Shown here: positions 52,663 to 62,800 of the stretch, piece by piece
Position numbering within the stretch: the stretch's first letter is position 1
Layout: every line of letters begins with the position of its first letter
Source: Desulfovibrio psychrotolerans
GTDB taxonomy: Bacteria > Desulfobacterota > Desulfovibrionia > Desulfovibrionales > Desulfovibrionaceae
Assembly: GCF_013340305.1 (NCBI RefSeq)
Contig: NZ_BLVP01000001.1
Location: 248,001 to 312,000, forward strand
Reading direction: 5' to 3'
DNA length: 64,000 bases
Position numbers and translations under genes: made by a program
The notes under the pieces: generated by a model
Databases searched by the model: none
Seen by the model: only the letters and a program-made list of their open reading frames with translations
Told to the model about the DNA's origin: nothing

Positions 52663-54708
52663 TTACGCCAGCGTGTCAAAACGGGCAAAAGTCAGCGCCA
52701 ATCCCGCTCTGCCCTGTGTCACAGACCGCAGATCGGTGGAAAAACCGAAAAGCCTGCTCATGGGTGCCAGAGCCTGTATAATCTTAAGCCCCGCGCGGTC
52801 AAACATATTCCCCACCCGCGCCCCCTTCATACCCAAAAGGCTTATGGCATCGCCTACATGCTCATCGGGAACGCCTATTTCCACCTGCATGATGGGCTCC
52901 AGCAACAACGGCCCCGCAAGCTCCATGGCCTCCTTCACAGCCAGGGCGGCAGCCATGTGAAACCCTGCGGGTGAAGACGCCCCGTCCTTCCGCTCCATCT
53001 GCAGAACAGCCACGTCTGCATCCTGCACAGGATATCCCTTAAGCACACCGCTCATAAGACTATCCGTAATACCTTGCTCCACCGCGTCAAGCCACGCAGC
53101 AGGCCACCCCTCCGTATCCATGCCAAAACGCACGCGGTTCCCCTTGTCCCGCTCCCTCGGCGCGATGCCCACAGTCACCTTGCCAAAATGCGGCTGGTCG
53201 CCCAGCTCCCTGTCAAACACACCGGTCGCCTGCGCTTCGCGTGACACGGCTTCCTGATAAACAACCTGCTGATTCCCTACCCGGGGTGACAACTTGTATT
53301 CTCTCCGCAACCGGTCAATTACCACTTCCAGATGCAACTCCCCCATACCGGAAATGACACGCTCCCCCGTGTCCTTATCCAGAACGTAGGTAAGGGTAGG
53401 ATCTTCTTGAAGATACTTCTCCAGAACCTCATCCAGCTTATCGCCCTCCTCCGAATTCTTCGGCTCAAGCGCAAGCGAAATAACAGGTCGGTATGCAGCA
53501 ATATTTTCAAGAATATAGGGCACACCCTCTTCGGCAATCGTATCGCCGGTACGCGCAGACTTAAGCCCGGCTGCGGCCACAATATCCCCGGCGTGGGCTT
53601 CGTCTATGCGTTCCTGATGATATGCATGCAGCCGGTACAGGCGTGAAACGCGTTCCGACTCCCCCTGTGTGATGTTCCTGTACACCTCTCCCGCCCGGAT
53701 GGTTCCGGAGTACAGGCGCATAAGCGCAAGCTTGCGCCCCTCATCCATAACTATCTTAAAGACCAGCGCCCCCAGCGGCGCAGATGGGGAAACTTCCAGC
53801 GTCCGCTTCTGGGCGGAATCGGCCATAACGGCCACAGCAGGCTCCACGTCCAGAGGGCCGGGAAGATAGCTCGCAACACCGTCCAGAACAAGCTGCACCC
53901 CGGCATTACGCAAGGCAGACCCCGCAAAAACAGGAACAGCCTGCAATTTCACCGTTGCCGCGCGAATGGCCGACCGGATTTCCGCCTCTGCAATCTCTTC
54001 TCCCGCAAGGTACTTCCCCATAAAGGCGTCGTTGACATCGGCAAGTCCTTCCAGCAGCCGCTCGCGCCATGGCGCGGCATACTCGCGCTCCTCGCCGGTC
54101 AGAAGCGACCGCGTATACTCGCGCCCCTGCGATTCCTGATCAAACTCCACGCGTTCCATTGTCACAAGATCAATGACACCCCGAAACCCCTCCCCCTGCC
54201 CGAGCGGAATGACAACCGGCAACGGGTTGGCCTTAAGCCGTTGGCGCATGGCCTCCAGCACAGCCTCAAAATCCGCTCCTGAACGGTCCATTTTGTTGAT
54301 GAAGGCCAGCTTGGGAACATGAAATTTCTCAGACTGCCGCCACACCGTTTCAGACTGCGGCTCCACGCCGCCCACAGCGCAAAACACGCCGATGGCTCCG
54401 TCCAGCACGCGCAGACAGCGTTCCACCTCTATGGTAAAATCCACGTGCCCCGGCGTATCAATAATGTTTATGGTGTAGGGGCCCCATTGGCAGCGCGTGC
54501 AGGCAGAGGCAATGGTTATGCCGCGCTCCTGCTCCTCAGGCATAAAGTCCATGGTGGCTGTGCCCTCATGCACCTCGCCCATTCTGTGAATGCGGTCACT
54601 ATAAAAGAGAATGCGTTCCGTAAGGGTGGTCTTGCCTGCGTCAATATGGGCAATAACCCCTATATTCCTGAGCCGTTCCAAGTACTTTGGCGATACTGCT
54701 TTTGTCAT
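52663..54708 (-). CDS. Elongation factor G paralogue
   Basis: 681 residues. G1 is AHIDAGKTT, G2 lies in RGITIASA, G3 is DTPGHVDF and G4 NKMD; domains II-V follow, ending with the ribosome-contacting VGNMFDRAGLK and LFGFSTDLRSVTQGRA loops, so it is a complete GTPase. It is not in a str operon (no rpsL, rpsG or tuf nearby). Delta-proteobacteria and spirochetes are known to carry extra EF-G forms with split roles in translocation and ribosome recycling; which one this is needs a tree. It lies 62 bases upstream of the DUF2062 gene on the same strand. Confidence 0.93.
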   Translation of the reverse strand: MTKAVSPKYLERLRNIGVIAHIDAGKTTLTERILFYSDRIHRMGEVHEGTATMDFMPEEQERGITIASACTRCQWGPYTINIIDTPGHVDFTIEVERCLRVLDGAIGVFCAVGGVEPQSETVWRQSEKFHVPKLAFINKMDRSGADFEAVLEAMRQRLKANPLPVVIPLGQGEGFRGVIDLVTMERVEFDQESQGREYTRSLLTGEEREYAAPWRERLLEGLADVNDAFMGKYLAGEEIAEAEIRSAIRAATVKLQAVPVFAGSALRNAGVQLVLDGVASYLPGPLDVEPAVAVMADSAQKRTLEVSPSAPLGALVFKIVMDEGRKLALMRLYSGTIRAGEVYRNITQGESERVSRLYRLHAYHQERIDEAHAGDIVAAAGLKSARTGDTIAEEGVPYILENIAAYRPVISLALEPKNSEEGDKLDEVLEKYLQEDPTLTYVLDKDTGERVISGMGELHLEVVIDRLRREYKLSPRVGNQQVVYQEAVSREAQATGVFDRELGDQPHFGKVTVGIAPRERDKGNRVRFGMDTEGWPAAWLDAVEQGITDSLMSGVLKGYPVQDADVAVLQMERKDGASSPAGFHMAAALAVKEAMELAGPLLLEPIMQVEIGVPDEHVGDAISLLGMKGARVGNMFDRAGLKIIQALAPMSRLFGFSTDLRSVTQGRAGLALTFARFDTLA

Positions 54709-54769
54709 GTCCCGTTCCTGCGCCGACGGAAGAGTGTGAATGTAAAGCCGTAGCTACCTGCACAGAACG

Positions 54770-55675
54770 CTATGTCCCGCTCAGAACAGAAAGGCGACGC
54801 TGCATAAAAAACGCCGGAGGAAGCCCGGGCCAAACCCAGCAGGCCTCCTGCCCCGGCCCCAGCATAAGGGGAATGCTGTCCGGCACAATGTCCACCATGC
54901 GGGAAGGACCTGCAAAGGCCGCGAATCCCTGCCCGTCTCCGGCGGATATAAGGGCGCGTTCCCAGTCTCCGTCCGGTGCGTGAACGGGCACTACGCTCCA
55001 GTCAGGATGCGACCACCGCAGCACCTCCACGTCCACACGTTCTTCGTCTGAAGCACCATGAGTCTCAAAGGCATGTCCAGCCTCCTGTGCCACAGCTATA
55101 TCGTGCAGCAACGGTTCGCGCCAAACCTGCACCGCCCCCCCGCACCATCCGTAAAAGCAGGGCATCTGCCGCGCCTCATCTCCGAACAACAGAAACCTTC
55201 CGGCACCGCACGTCCGCATATGCTCGGACAACTGCGTCATCATATCCGGTGAAAGACTGACCACAGCCTCCTGTCCTGCCAGCTCCAGTGCCGCAAGAAC
55301 AGGAGCATGCCAGGCATGTCCGCCCTCCGCCACACGCACCACAAGAATATCGGCAACCCCAGCCAGCAGCGCGGGCAGCAGCCCGGCCAGCAGCCGGGGA
55401 CCGGAAACGTGGTCGCGCGACAAAACAACCACGCACCACTCCACGGGCCGCTCCTCGGCTATGCTCGTAAACCCCTGCCGCCACTGGCGCTCATCACGCC
55501 TCCACGAAGTGCCCCAAGAAACACCCGAAGAACCGTGCAGGGTGTGCAGCCGCGCAATGGCTGTCTTCAACCACGCCCTGCGCATGGCTGGCACATCGTC
55601 ATATGCCGCCCCGAACACATCGTCCGGCACAAGATGGTCATAAAGCCATTGGGGAAAAGAACTCTCCTCGAACAT
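54770..55675 (-). CDS. Unknown 301-residue protein, faintly histidinol-dehydrogenase-like
   Basis: The ATG at 55675 has GAGGAG-type sequence upstream. I do not recognise the family with confidence. The central segment SRDHVSGPRLLAGLLPALLAGVADILVVRV resembles, in layout, the Rossmann-like region of histidinol dehydrogenase/aldehyde dehydrogenase-type enzymes, but no catalytic signature is visible. It is rich in Trp (about 12) and His. There is no signal peptide or membrane helix. It lies upstream of the EF-G paralogue on the same strand (61-base gap), with 130 bases before lptG that show nothing clear. Confidence 0.75.
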   Translation of the reverse strand: MFEESSFPQWLYDHLVPDDVFGAAYDDVPAMRRAWLKTAIARLHTLHGSSGVSWGTSWRRDERQWRQGFTSIAEERPVEWCVVVLSRDHVSGPRLLAGLLPALLAGVADILVVRVAEGGHAWHAPVLAALELAGQEAVVSLSPDMMTQLSEHMRTCGAGRFLLFGDEARQMPCFYGWCGGAVQVWREPLLHDIAVAQEAGHAFETHGASDEERVDVEVLRWSHPDWSVVPVHAPDGDWERALISAGDGQGFAAFAGPSRMVDIVPDSIPLMLGPGQEACWVWPGLPPAFFMQRRLSVLSGT

Positions 55676-55805
55676 CGCTCCTCACTTCACTGTGCCCGGC
55701 CACATGCGCGCCCGGTGCGGTCTTTCAGCTGCCCTTCGTAGAAAAATTACGCACAAACAGTGTATATCCGGCCACAGTTCAGGGCAACCGGAACCGGCAC
55801 ATCGG

Positions 55806-56984
55806 CTACCGGGTATCCGCAGCCCCCTTCTCCTTCCTGCGCACAATGGGATGGGCATGGTGGGGGTTGCCCCACTTTCTGGGCCCGTCTTCATCTTTGT
55901 ACGCGATTTTTCCACGGGGCCTCGTAAACCACAAAATACGCCCTCCCGCCACTGCGGCGAACAGGATATCCGCCCCCCACGCCGCCATAACGGAATAGAC
56001 CAGCCCCTTCTCACCCAATGAACCGCCAAGGGTGAACAGCGCATAGTAGGCAAAGGTTATGACCAGTCCCACTCCGACACAAAAATACAGATTGTCCTTC
56101 CACGTCAGCAACATCAGCGCCACAAGCCCCATGACCACCAACGATCCAGAATAGGCAAGTTTCATGTGAAAGACGGTGCGCAGCCCCTCCACATTGGAAC
56201 CGGAGGCCTGTAGCTGGCCAATGGCATCCCACAGCTTCCACAGCGGCAACTTCTGCATATCAGCTCGGGGGTCAATGGCCTGAAAAGCCGCAACATCCTG
56301 CTTCAGGGGCAGGCTGATTATGTCGGCACGGCCTGTTGTGAACATGCCCGGATCCAGAATGCGCACATCCCTGAGCAGCCACCCACTTTTTTCAACCGTA
56401 AACGACTTCGCCCGCAGCACTTGCAGGATATTGCGTCCCTCGCCATCCAGTTCATAAACGGTAATATCCTCACCCGTGTTACGGGCGGGCTGAACACGCC
56501 CCAGGTGCACCATGTTGTCGCCTTCGGTAAACCACACGCTATGCAGCGTTGCAGCTTCAATGCTCTTCTTGCGCACCTCCTCCCGCCATATGCGGGCCGA
56601 AAGCTCTTCCCCCTTCACTCCGAGAAACTGTGAAAAACAAAGCTGCACCATGGCCCACATCAGCCCGTACAGGATGAAAAAGGAAGCCATTCTGGCAAAG
56701 GATATTCCTCCAGCCTGCAAGGCAACCAGTTCACGGGCACGGGCCATGAAACATAGCTGCAAGATGCAGGCAATAAGGAAGACGGCGGGCAGTATCTGGG
56801 AAATGATCAGCGGAATCTTGGACAGAAAATACGTGGCAATAATACCTACGCCCACAGAAGCTTCCAAAAAATCATCCAGCCTGTCGAACAGATCGGAAAG
56901 CAGGTACAGACCAATCCCCACCGAAAGTACGGTGAACATGAGAAAAAGGTTCTGCCGGAGCAGATAGCGCGAAAGCAGACTCAT
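55806..56984 (-). CDS. lptG: LptG-like LPS export permease
   Basis: 392 residues. YjgP/YjgQ family: LptF and LptG form the inner-membrane pore that, with the LptB ATPase, extracts lipopolysaccharide for transport. About six transmembrane helices: three in the first ~110 residues (LLRQNLFLMFTVLSVGIGLYLL...), then a periplasmic beta-jellyroll domain (~130-270), and three at the C-terminus (VMGLVALMLLTWKDNLYFCVGVGLV). ARARELVALQAGGIS is the family's coupling-helix region. Its ATG overlaps the lptF stop (ATGA), so it is translated with lptF. Confidence 0.9.
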   Translation of the reverse strand: MSLLSRYLLRQNLFLMFTVLSVGIGLYLLSDLFDRLDDFLEASVGVGIIATYFLSKIPLIISQILPAVFLIACILQLCFMARARELVALQAGGISFARMASFFILYGLMWAMVQLCFSQFLGVKGEELSARIWREEVRKKSIEAATLHSVWFTEGDNMVHLGRVQPARNTGEDITVYELDGEGRNILQVLRAKSFTVEKSGWLLRDVRILDPGMFTTGRADIISLPLKQDVAAFQAIDPRADMQKLPLWKLWDAIGQLQASGSNVEGLRTVFHMKLAYSGSLVVMGLVALMLLTWKDNLYFCVGVGLVITFAYYALFTLGGSLGEKGLVYSVMAAWGADILFAAVAGGRILWFTRPRGKIAYKDEDGPRKWGNPHHAHPIVRRKEKGAADTR

Positions 56985-58144
56985 GCCTCACGCTCTCTGC
57001 GCCGCAGACGGAACGGAATGTGCCGCAACATGGACACCACGTTGAGCGAACGCTCGCGGGTGGCGCGTCGCAGCCCCCATACCCCCAGAATCATGAACAG
57101 CAGGTTGGGTAACCATATCACCGCAGCAGGCGGAGCAATGCCGGATTCGCCCACCGTAAGCCCCACGGAAAGCAGACTGTAATAAACAAGGAAGTTAAGC
57201 AGTGCCAGCACCACGCCCATCTGCCTTTCAAGCCCCTCAAAGGCGCAGGCAAGCGGCATGGCAAAAAGCCCCAGCACTATGCAGGCAAACGGCAGGGCAA
57301 TACGCTTTTGCATCTCCACAGCCACCTTAAGCATGTAGGCGCTGTTTTCCCCTATTTCACCGGCGCCCGTCATAAGCAGTCCAAGACTTTCCCACGACAT
57401 TTCCTTGGGCTTCACCTCACCAAGATCAAACCCTTTAAAAAGCTTGTTCAGGTCCAGACGCACAACGTATTCGTCAAAGGAAAGAACGCTTATGCCCCCC
57501 TCCTGCTGCCTGTAGACCTTGCCGTTGTTCAGGCGCACCAGAATGTCGCCGTGCACCTTGTCCGTTTCCAGCCTGCCTTCAGGCGCAATGATGGTGATGC
57601 CGGCTTTCCCGCGTGAGCGGTCTTCCACCATCACCTCTTCCATCCTGCCGCTGGCGTTGTCCACCTGACGCGCATACACCGTAATTCCGGGAATGCTCTG
57701 GTTAAACACGCCGGGCTGCATGACGATGCGGGCACGGGTCTGGGCAATGTCGATGATGGTGGAGCGAAAATGTCCCATCCCCCACGAGAGCCCGTAGAAA
57801 GAAATGAACAGGTTAAACAGCGTGCACAGAATGCAGAACAGCACCGGTGCAGGCAGCATCTGATACAGGCTCAGACCGCCTGCCTTCAACGCGACAAGCT
57901 CACGGTCCGTGCTCATGCGTAAAAAGGTAAGAAAAACGCTGAGCATACAGGCAATGGGCACAATCAGCAGCAGGAAAAACGGCCCAAGATAGACAAAAAG
58001 CATTGCCATATCCACAAGCCCCACCTCCAGCCCCAGAAAAAGCTCCCGCAATTGAAGAATGCGCCCAATAAGGATAAGCGCCAGCAACGATCCGAGGCAA
58101 AGCCCGAAAAGGGAAAGAAGCTCCCGGAATATCTCCCGGTGCAA
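56981..58144 (-). CDS. lptF: LptF-like LPS export permease
   Basis: 387 residues, sister of LptG. Helices at ~10-28, 55-78 and 95-120, periplasmic domain ~130-270, then helices to ~355. STDRELVALKAGGLSLYQML is the conserved coupling segment. I use the TTG at 58144 as start, but it has no clear ribosome site; the frame stays open back to 58169, and a CTG in that stretch follows an AGGGGG sequence, so the true start may be slightly upstream. The 60-residue protein ends 27 bases before the TTG. lptB, lptC and lptA are not in the window. Confidence 0.88.
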   Translation of the reverse strand: MHREIFRELLSLFGLCLGSLLALILIGRILQLRELFLGLEVGLVDMAMLFVYLGPFFLLLIVPIACMLSVFLTFLRMSTDRELVALKAGGLSLYQMLPAPVLFCILCTLFNLFISFYGLSWGMGHFRSTIIDIAQTRARIVMQPGVFNQSIPGITVYARQVDNASGRMEEVMVEDRSRGKAGITIIAPEGRLETDKVHGDILVRLNNGKVYRQQEGGISVLSFDEYVVRLDLNKLFKGFDLGEVKPKEMSWESLGLLMTGAGEIGENSAYMLKVAVEMQKRIALPFACIVLGLFAMPLACAFEGLERQMGVVLALLNFLVYYSLLSVGLTVGESGIAPPAAVIWLPNLLFMILGVWGLRRATRERSLNVVSMLRHIPFRLRRREREA

Positions 58145-58171
58145 CAGAGGATACGTAAACAGTGAGGCCCC

Positions 58172-58354
58172 CTAACGTTCGGCCTTTGTGGGTTTAAACA
58201 AATCCTGCAGCATCTGCGCATCCTTGGGACTCAGATTGAACCGCATGCCAGCCTCATCCAGCAGCACAGGCAAAGGTCGCCCTTCTTTGCGCTCGTCTTC
58301 AATATATTGCGCTGCCTTACGCACAAGTTCGCTTGTGGGCATTATCGTAGCCAT
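58172..58354 (-). CDS. Small protein upstream of lptF (60 residues)
   Basis: From the ATG at 58354 with GGGG 9 bases upstream. The product is a charged, mostly helical cytoplasmic peptide (TSELVRKAAQYIEDERKEGR, then KDAQMLQDLFKP). No signal peptide or membrane segment. It is tightly linked to lptF and lptG. I recognise no named family; a small regulator or assembly factor is possible. The open frame extends to 58549, but the extra N-terminal part is Arg/Gly/Cys-rich and lacks a ribosome site. Confidence 0.7.
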   Translation of the reverse strand: MATIMPTSELVRKAAQYIEDERKEGRPLPVLLDEAGMRFNLSPKDAQMLQDLFKPTKAER

Positions 58355-58548
58355 GGCCCCTGTCCCCTTTGATTGCTGTTTTCCGCTCATGGCGGAACAG
58401 TGTTCCGCAGTCCGCAGCGGCCCGTCAAAACCGAACAAACCTACACCACTCGCGCCGCGCTTGCAACACACCCCACCCTTGCGGTATTCCGTGGGCACGC
58501 GTCCCGGCCACACCATTTCCACCCATTTCACACCAACAGGATTTTGCA

Positions 58549-59355
58549 ATGACAGATATTCTTCCTGCCGTATGGCTGGGTATTGTTGAGGGGCTGACCG
58601 AGTTCCTCCCCGTGTCCTCCACCGGCCACCTCATCATCGCAGGCAATCTTCTGGATGTTACCGGTCCCAAGGCCGATACGTTTTCCGTGGTCATCCAGCT
58701 GGGAGCCATCCTTGCTGTGGTGGTTCTGTACTGGGAACGGTTCATGGGCCTCATCATACCCAAATCCACCATGCGGTTTTCCGGCCTGCGCGGCCTGTGG
58801 CTGCTTTTTCTCACCTCTCTGCCCGCAAGCCTTCTGGGGCTGGTGGCCCACAGCACCATAAAGCAGTATCTGTTCAATCCCATTATGGTGGGGCTGGCTC
58901 TCGGCGTAGGAGCTCTCTACATACTGTTTGTAGAGCATCACGTTGCCGGCCGGGAAACGGAAGAACGCTACGCCACGCTGGACGATGTTACACCACGGCT
59001 CGCGCTGGGCATTGGCCTCTTCCAGTGCCTCGCCCTGTGGCCCGGTTTTTCCCGCTCCGCCGCCACCATTATGGGCGGCATGCTGCTGGGCACAAAGCGG
59101 TCGCTGGCTGCCGAGTATTCATTCGTGGCCGCCGTTCCCATTATGGTAGCCGCCACTGGCTACGACATGCTGAAGAGCTATCACCTCTTTTCGGCGGACG
59201 ATCTTGTTTTCCTGAGCGTGGGATTCGGCGTCTCCTTCCTTTCGGCATGGGTCGCCGTCAAGGCGTTCATCTCGCTTGTGGGACGCATAACCTTCAGGCC
59301 CTTCGCATGGTATCGCCTCGCCCTTGCCCCTGCCGTGCTCTACTTCTGGTCATGA
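58549..59355 (+). CDS. uppP: Undecaprenyl-diphosphatase
   Basis: 268 residues from the ATG at 58549; the longer open frame runs through the divergent gene's promoter region. UppP (BacA) dephosphorylates undecaprenyl pyrophosphate so that the lipid carrier can be reused for peptidoglycan and O-antigen. Two signature regions are present: GIVEGLTEFLPVSSTGHL near the start and PGFSRSAATIMGGMLLG in the second half, with eight hydrophobic helices. It is a single gene followed by the tRNA pair. Confidence 0.96.
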   Translation: MTDILPAVWLGIVEGLTEFLPVSSTGHLIIAGNLLDVTGPKADTFSVVIQLGAILAVVVLYWERFMGLIIPKSTMRFSGLRGLWLLFLTSLPASLLGLVAHSTIKQYLFNPIMVGLALGVGALYILFVEHHVAGRETEERYATLDDVTPRLALGIGLFQCLALWPGFSRSAATIMGGMLLGTKRSLAAEYSFVAAVPIMVAATGYDMLKSYHLFSADDLVFLSVGFGVSFLSAWVAVKAFISLVGRITFRPFAWYRLALAPAVLYFWS

Positions 59356-59467
59356 CAGGTAAAAAACACCCTGCTGAAGACTTGCCATCCCCGCCGCTTT
59401 TGTATAAGCAAGTGCCCGTTGCGTTGTCGTCCGCCCGCTGATTCGGCTTGCAGACCGACGCACCTAT

Positions 59468-59544
59468 GGCGAGGTAGCTCAGATGGTCAGAGCATGCGGC
59501 TCATATCCGCAGTGTCGGGGGTTCAATCCCCTCCCTCGCTACCA
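59468..59544 (+). tRNA. tRNA with CAU anticodon, probably elongator tRNA-Met (copy 1)
   Basis: 77 bases including encoded CCA. Acceptor GGCGAGG pairs with CCTCGCT (1-72 is a G-U wobble), D stem GCTC/GAGC, anticodon stem TGCGG/CCGCA with loop CTCATAT (anticodon CAT), T arm with TTCAATC. CAU can mean elongator Met, initiator Met or Ile2 (lysidine). The paired acceptor (no C1xA72 mismatch) and short D loop exclude initiator; Met is most likely. Identical to the second copy. Confidence 0.95.
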
Positions 59545-59552
59545 GCAAGCAC

Positions 59553-59592
59553 GCCCCCGAAGGTTCATAGCCTTCGGGGGCTTTCGTTTTTC
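59553..59592 (+). terminator. Terminator after tRNA copy 1
   Basis: GCCCCCGAAGG and CCTTCGGGGGC form an 11-bp stem with a 7-base loop, followed by TTTCGTTTTTC. Confidence 0.9.
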
Positions 59593-59692
59593 AGATCTTG
59601 TCCAATTTTCTTCTTGACTTCCGAACGCTCTTCAAGCAAAAGCCTCTGCACGCCAAGCGCGGGAACCGCAAGGTGCCGTGCAGGGTTCATAC

Positions 59693-59769
59693 GGCGAGGT
59701 AGCTCAGATGGTCAGAGCATGCGGCTCATATCCGCAGTGTCGGGGGTTCAATCCCCTCCCTCGCTACCA
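59693..59769 (+). tRNA. tRNA with CAU anticodon, probably elongator tRNA-Met (copy 2)
   Basis: Base-for-base identical to the copy 225 bases upstream, including CCA, but with different flanks. It has its own terminator. The spacer 59593-59692 shows nothing further. Confidence 0.95.
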
Positions 59770-59776
59770 GACGGCA

Positions 59777-59810
59777 AAATCCCCCGGATTCATCATCCGG
59801 GGGATTTTTT
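59777..59810 (+). terminator. Terminator after tRNA copy 2
   Basis: AAATCCCCCGGAT and ATCCGGGGGATTT form a 13-bp stem, followed by TTTTTT. It also faces the convergent kinase gene. Confidence 0.92.
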
Positions 59811-59895
59811 CATGCGTCACCATAGGCCGGTCCTTGAACACCCGCCGCAAAAAACGCCAAGCCCCTTCCCGCGCACCTTTTTTCCCGATAACCGA

Positions 59896-62800
59896 CTACG
59901 GATTCTGCTGCCTCTCTGCCTGCCCGCGTCCCTCAGCGTCCGCAGCGGGCCGGGTGGGGAGCAGAATGGTGAAGGTTGTGCCCTGATCCTTGCGCGCGTC
60001 CACAAAGAACTGACCGCCATGATTGGTCGTGATGATGAAATAGGAAACGGAAAGCCCAAGCCCCGTCCCCACCCCCACCGGCTTGGTGGTGAAAAATGGC
60101 TCAAACACACGACGCCGCACACTTTCATCCATCCCGGGACCGTTATCCGCCACCTCAATGCGCACGAGATCACCTTCGCCAAGAGTCCGCAGGGTTATTA
60201 CCGGCTTCTGCCGGTTTGCCCCTGCCGTATACATGGCCTGTGCCGCGTTGCGTAGCAGGTTAAGCAGCACCTGCTCAATTTCAGTACTGTTGCAGTAGAC
60301 ATCGGGCGCACCGGGATCATACTCCCGAACAATCTCAACCTGCCTGAAATCATATTTCTTTTTCAGATCATAATCATTCCGGGCCAGTTCCACGGCTTTA
60401 TCCAGCAACGGGGCTACGGCAACCCGGGCAAACCGGGTCTCGCTCCGCCTGCTGAACTCCAACATGTTTGAAACAATGGATGCGGCACGCTCTCCGGCAG
60501 ATCGTACTCCCCGAAGCATGTCCAGCACCTTGCGCTCTTCAAGGTAGGCATTCATCTGGTCCAGCGAAACCCCAACTCTTCCAGCTACCTGCTGGTTGGC
60601 GGGGCGCGATGGTTCCACCCGCCGCAGAATGTTCTGCACACCTATGAGAATAGCTCCGAGGGGGTTGTTAATCTCGTGCGCCATGCCCGCAGCCAGCCCC
60701 CCTACAGACATCATCTTCTCCGTCTGCACCATCATCTCTTCCATGCGCACCCGGCTTGTGGCGTCATCCAGCCGCAGGACCACAAGGCGCGAGCCGTCCT
60801 GCGCCTCAAGAGGATAAACCACCACGTCCAATATGTGCTCCTCGCCATCTCTGACTTCCTGCAGCCGCTGCTTCCGCCGGGTCTCACCACTTTCAAACGC
60901 ATCACCGATTATGTCGTCCAGAAAAACCAGCCACGGCAGCAGAGAAAACAGCGAACGCCCGGTAACCTCATCCTTGCACATACCGTAGCGCAGTTCCGCC
61001 TCCCGGTTCCAATGCACTATATCTCTGTCCTGCGTCACCGCCACCATCACGGAAGGCATGGCGTCAATGATGCTGCGCACAAATCGGTTGGCCCTGTACA
61101 TTTCCGCCTCCGCGCGTTTGCGGTCGGAAATGTCTTCCAGAATTCCTTCTATAAGCGCCAGCTTGCCATCGGCTTCGAATATGGCCCGGGAATGCAGAGC
61201 AACCCACACCGCACTCCCGTCCTTACGGCGCAGCCGCGTCTCAAAATGGCTCACCTCCCCGTTTTCACGGAGCAGGGCAAGAAACCGGTCCCGGTCTCCT
61301 CCATCCACATACAGCTCTCCACGTATATCCTGCACACCGCGGACAAGCTCCTCCACGCTGTCATACCCCAAAATCCGGGCAGCTGCCGTATTGCCGTGCA
61401 CAATGCTGCCTTCCGGTCGGGTCTGAAAAATCCCCTCCACCGCGTTCTCGAATATGGACCGATACCGCTCTTCAGCAACCTGCAAATCCCGTTGCACCTG
61501 CTCCCGCTGAAAAATCTGTGCGCGCAGTGCTTCGTTTGCCGCACCAAGCTCCTGTGCGTGGCTTTGCAGCAGCACCTCGCGTTCCTTGTAGTAATCCAGC
61601 CGCTTCAGCAGTTCCTCCGGCGAGATATGCAGGCTGGCAAGCATGGTTTTGTAGGCTGCGGCCAATTCTTCCCGTTCAGCATCAGTAAAGAGATTGCATG
61701 AGCGTATAATCTTGCTGGCCGAGGCCGATCCCACCATCCCCGCAAGCCGCCGCTCCGCTTCGCCGGAAAGGGAGGCCAATTCCACCACCGAGATATGGCT
61801 CACCCCCTGCAGCCCCACAGCCTGCACCGCGCCGCCCACAATTCGCTCCGCCAGCGAAGGGCCATAGAATTCGGAAAAAAGAGAAGAAAGTTCGGCATAC
61901 TTGCCTGCAAGGGGGATAGATCGCTCAAATCGCTCGGAGTCCCGGATCATCTCCCTGTCCGCCTCCATAACGGAGACAAAATCCCGTGCAGACGCCACAT
62001 CCCGCTCACGCGGTGTCCAGAGGCACGAGCCGACCACATAGCACAGCACGTTCATGAGCATGCTCCAGAACAGCGTGTGCGCCAGGGGCGAGAACACCTC
62101 AAGCCCCAGCAGTTGCTCAGGACGGAGCCATCCTATGCCAAAGGGACCGGCCTCCAGCATGGACGATTCCAGCACGCCGCTACGGATAAGCACCGGGACA
62201 CACTGCGTGTAAAACCACAGCCCAAACCCGGCCAAAAGGCCGCTCACGGCTCCCGCCCTGTTGCCCGTGGTCCAGAACAACCCGCCCACCGCCGCCGGTC
62301 CGAGCTGGGCAAACGCCATCATGGATACTATGCCAAGGCTGACCAGCGTATACGATTCGCCCACCAGCAGATACACGCCGTACCCCATAGTCAGATAGGC
62401 GCACACAACCACCCAGCGGCATTGCAGAATATAGCGGCGCAGCCACGCCATACGCGGCAGCAGATTCAGAACAGGCAGCAGAAGGTCATTGGTCAGCATG
62501 GTCGTCATGGTCATGGTGGCAATGACAAGCATGCTCATCCCGGCGGAAAACCCGCCCAGAAAAACCAGCATGCTCAGCCAGTGCACGCCTTCCTGCAACG
62601 GCAGAAGCAGCACAAACCAGTCTCCGTGCGTCGCATCATATCCCTGCAGAAGTCCCGCCAGCGCCATAGGCATGACAAAGACGGTAATAAGCAGCATATA
62701 CAGAGGGAGCAGCCACATGGCCGTGCGCACATGCCGTTCATCGGAGTTCTCCACCACAGCCAGATGAAACTGGCGGGGCAGCAGCAATACCGCGGGCGCG

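Noticed and set aside
59468-59769. Possible integration site of a genomic island at the tRNA pair
   Set aside because: No integrase, no direct repeat of the tRNA 3' end at a distance, and only core genes nearby within the window.
59419-60255. Open frame running through both tRNA genes
   Set aside because: Contains two tRNA genes and terminators and extends into the kinase gene's 3' end; coding is implausible.
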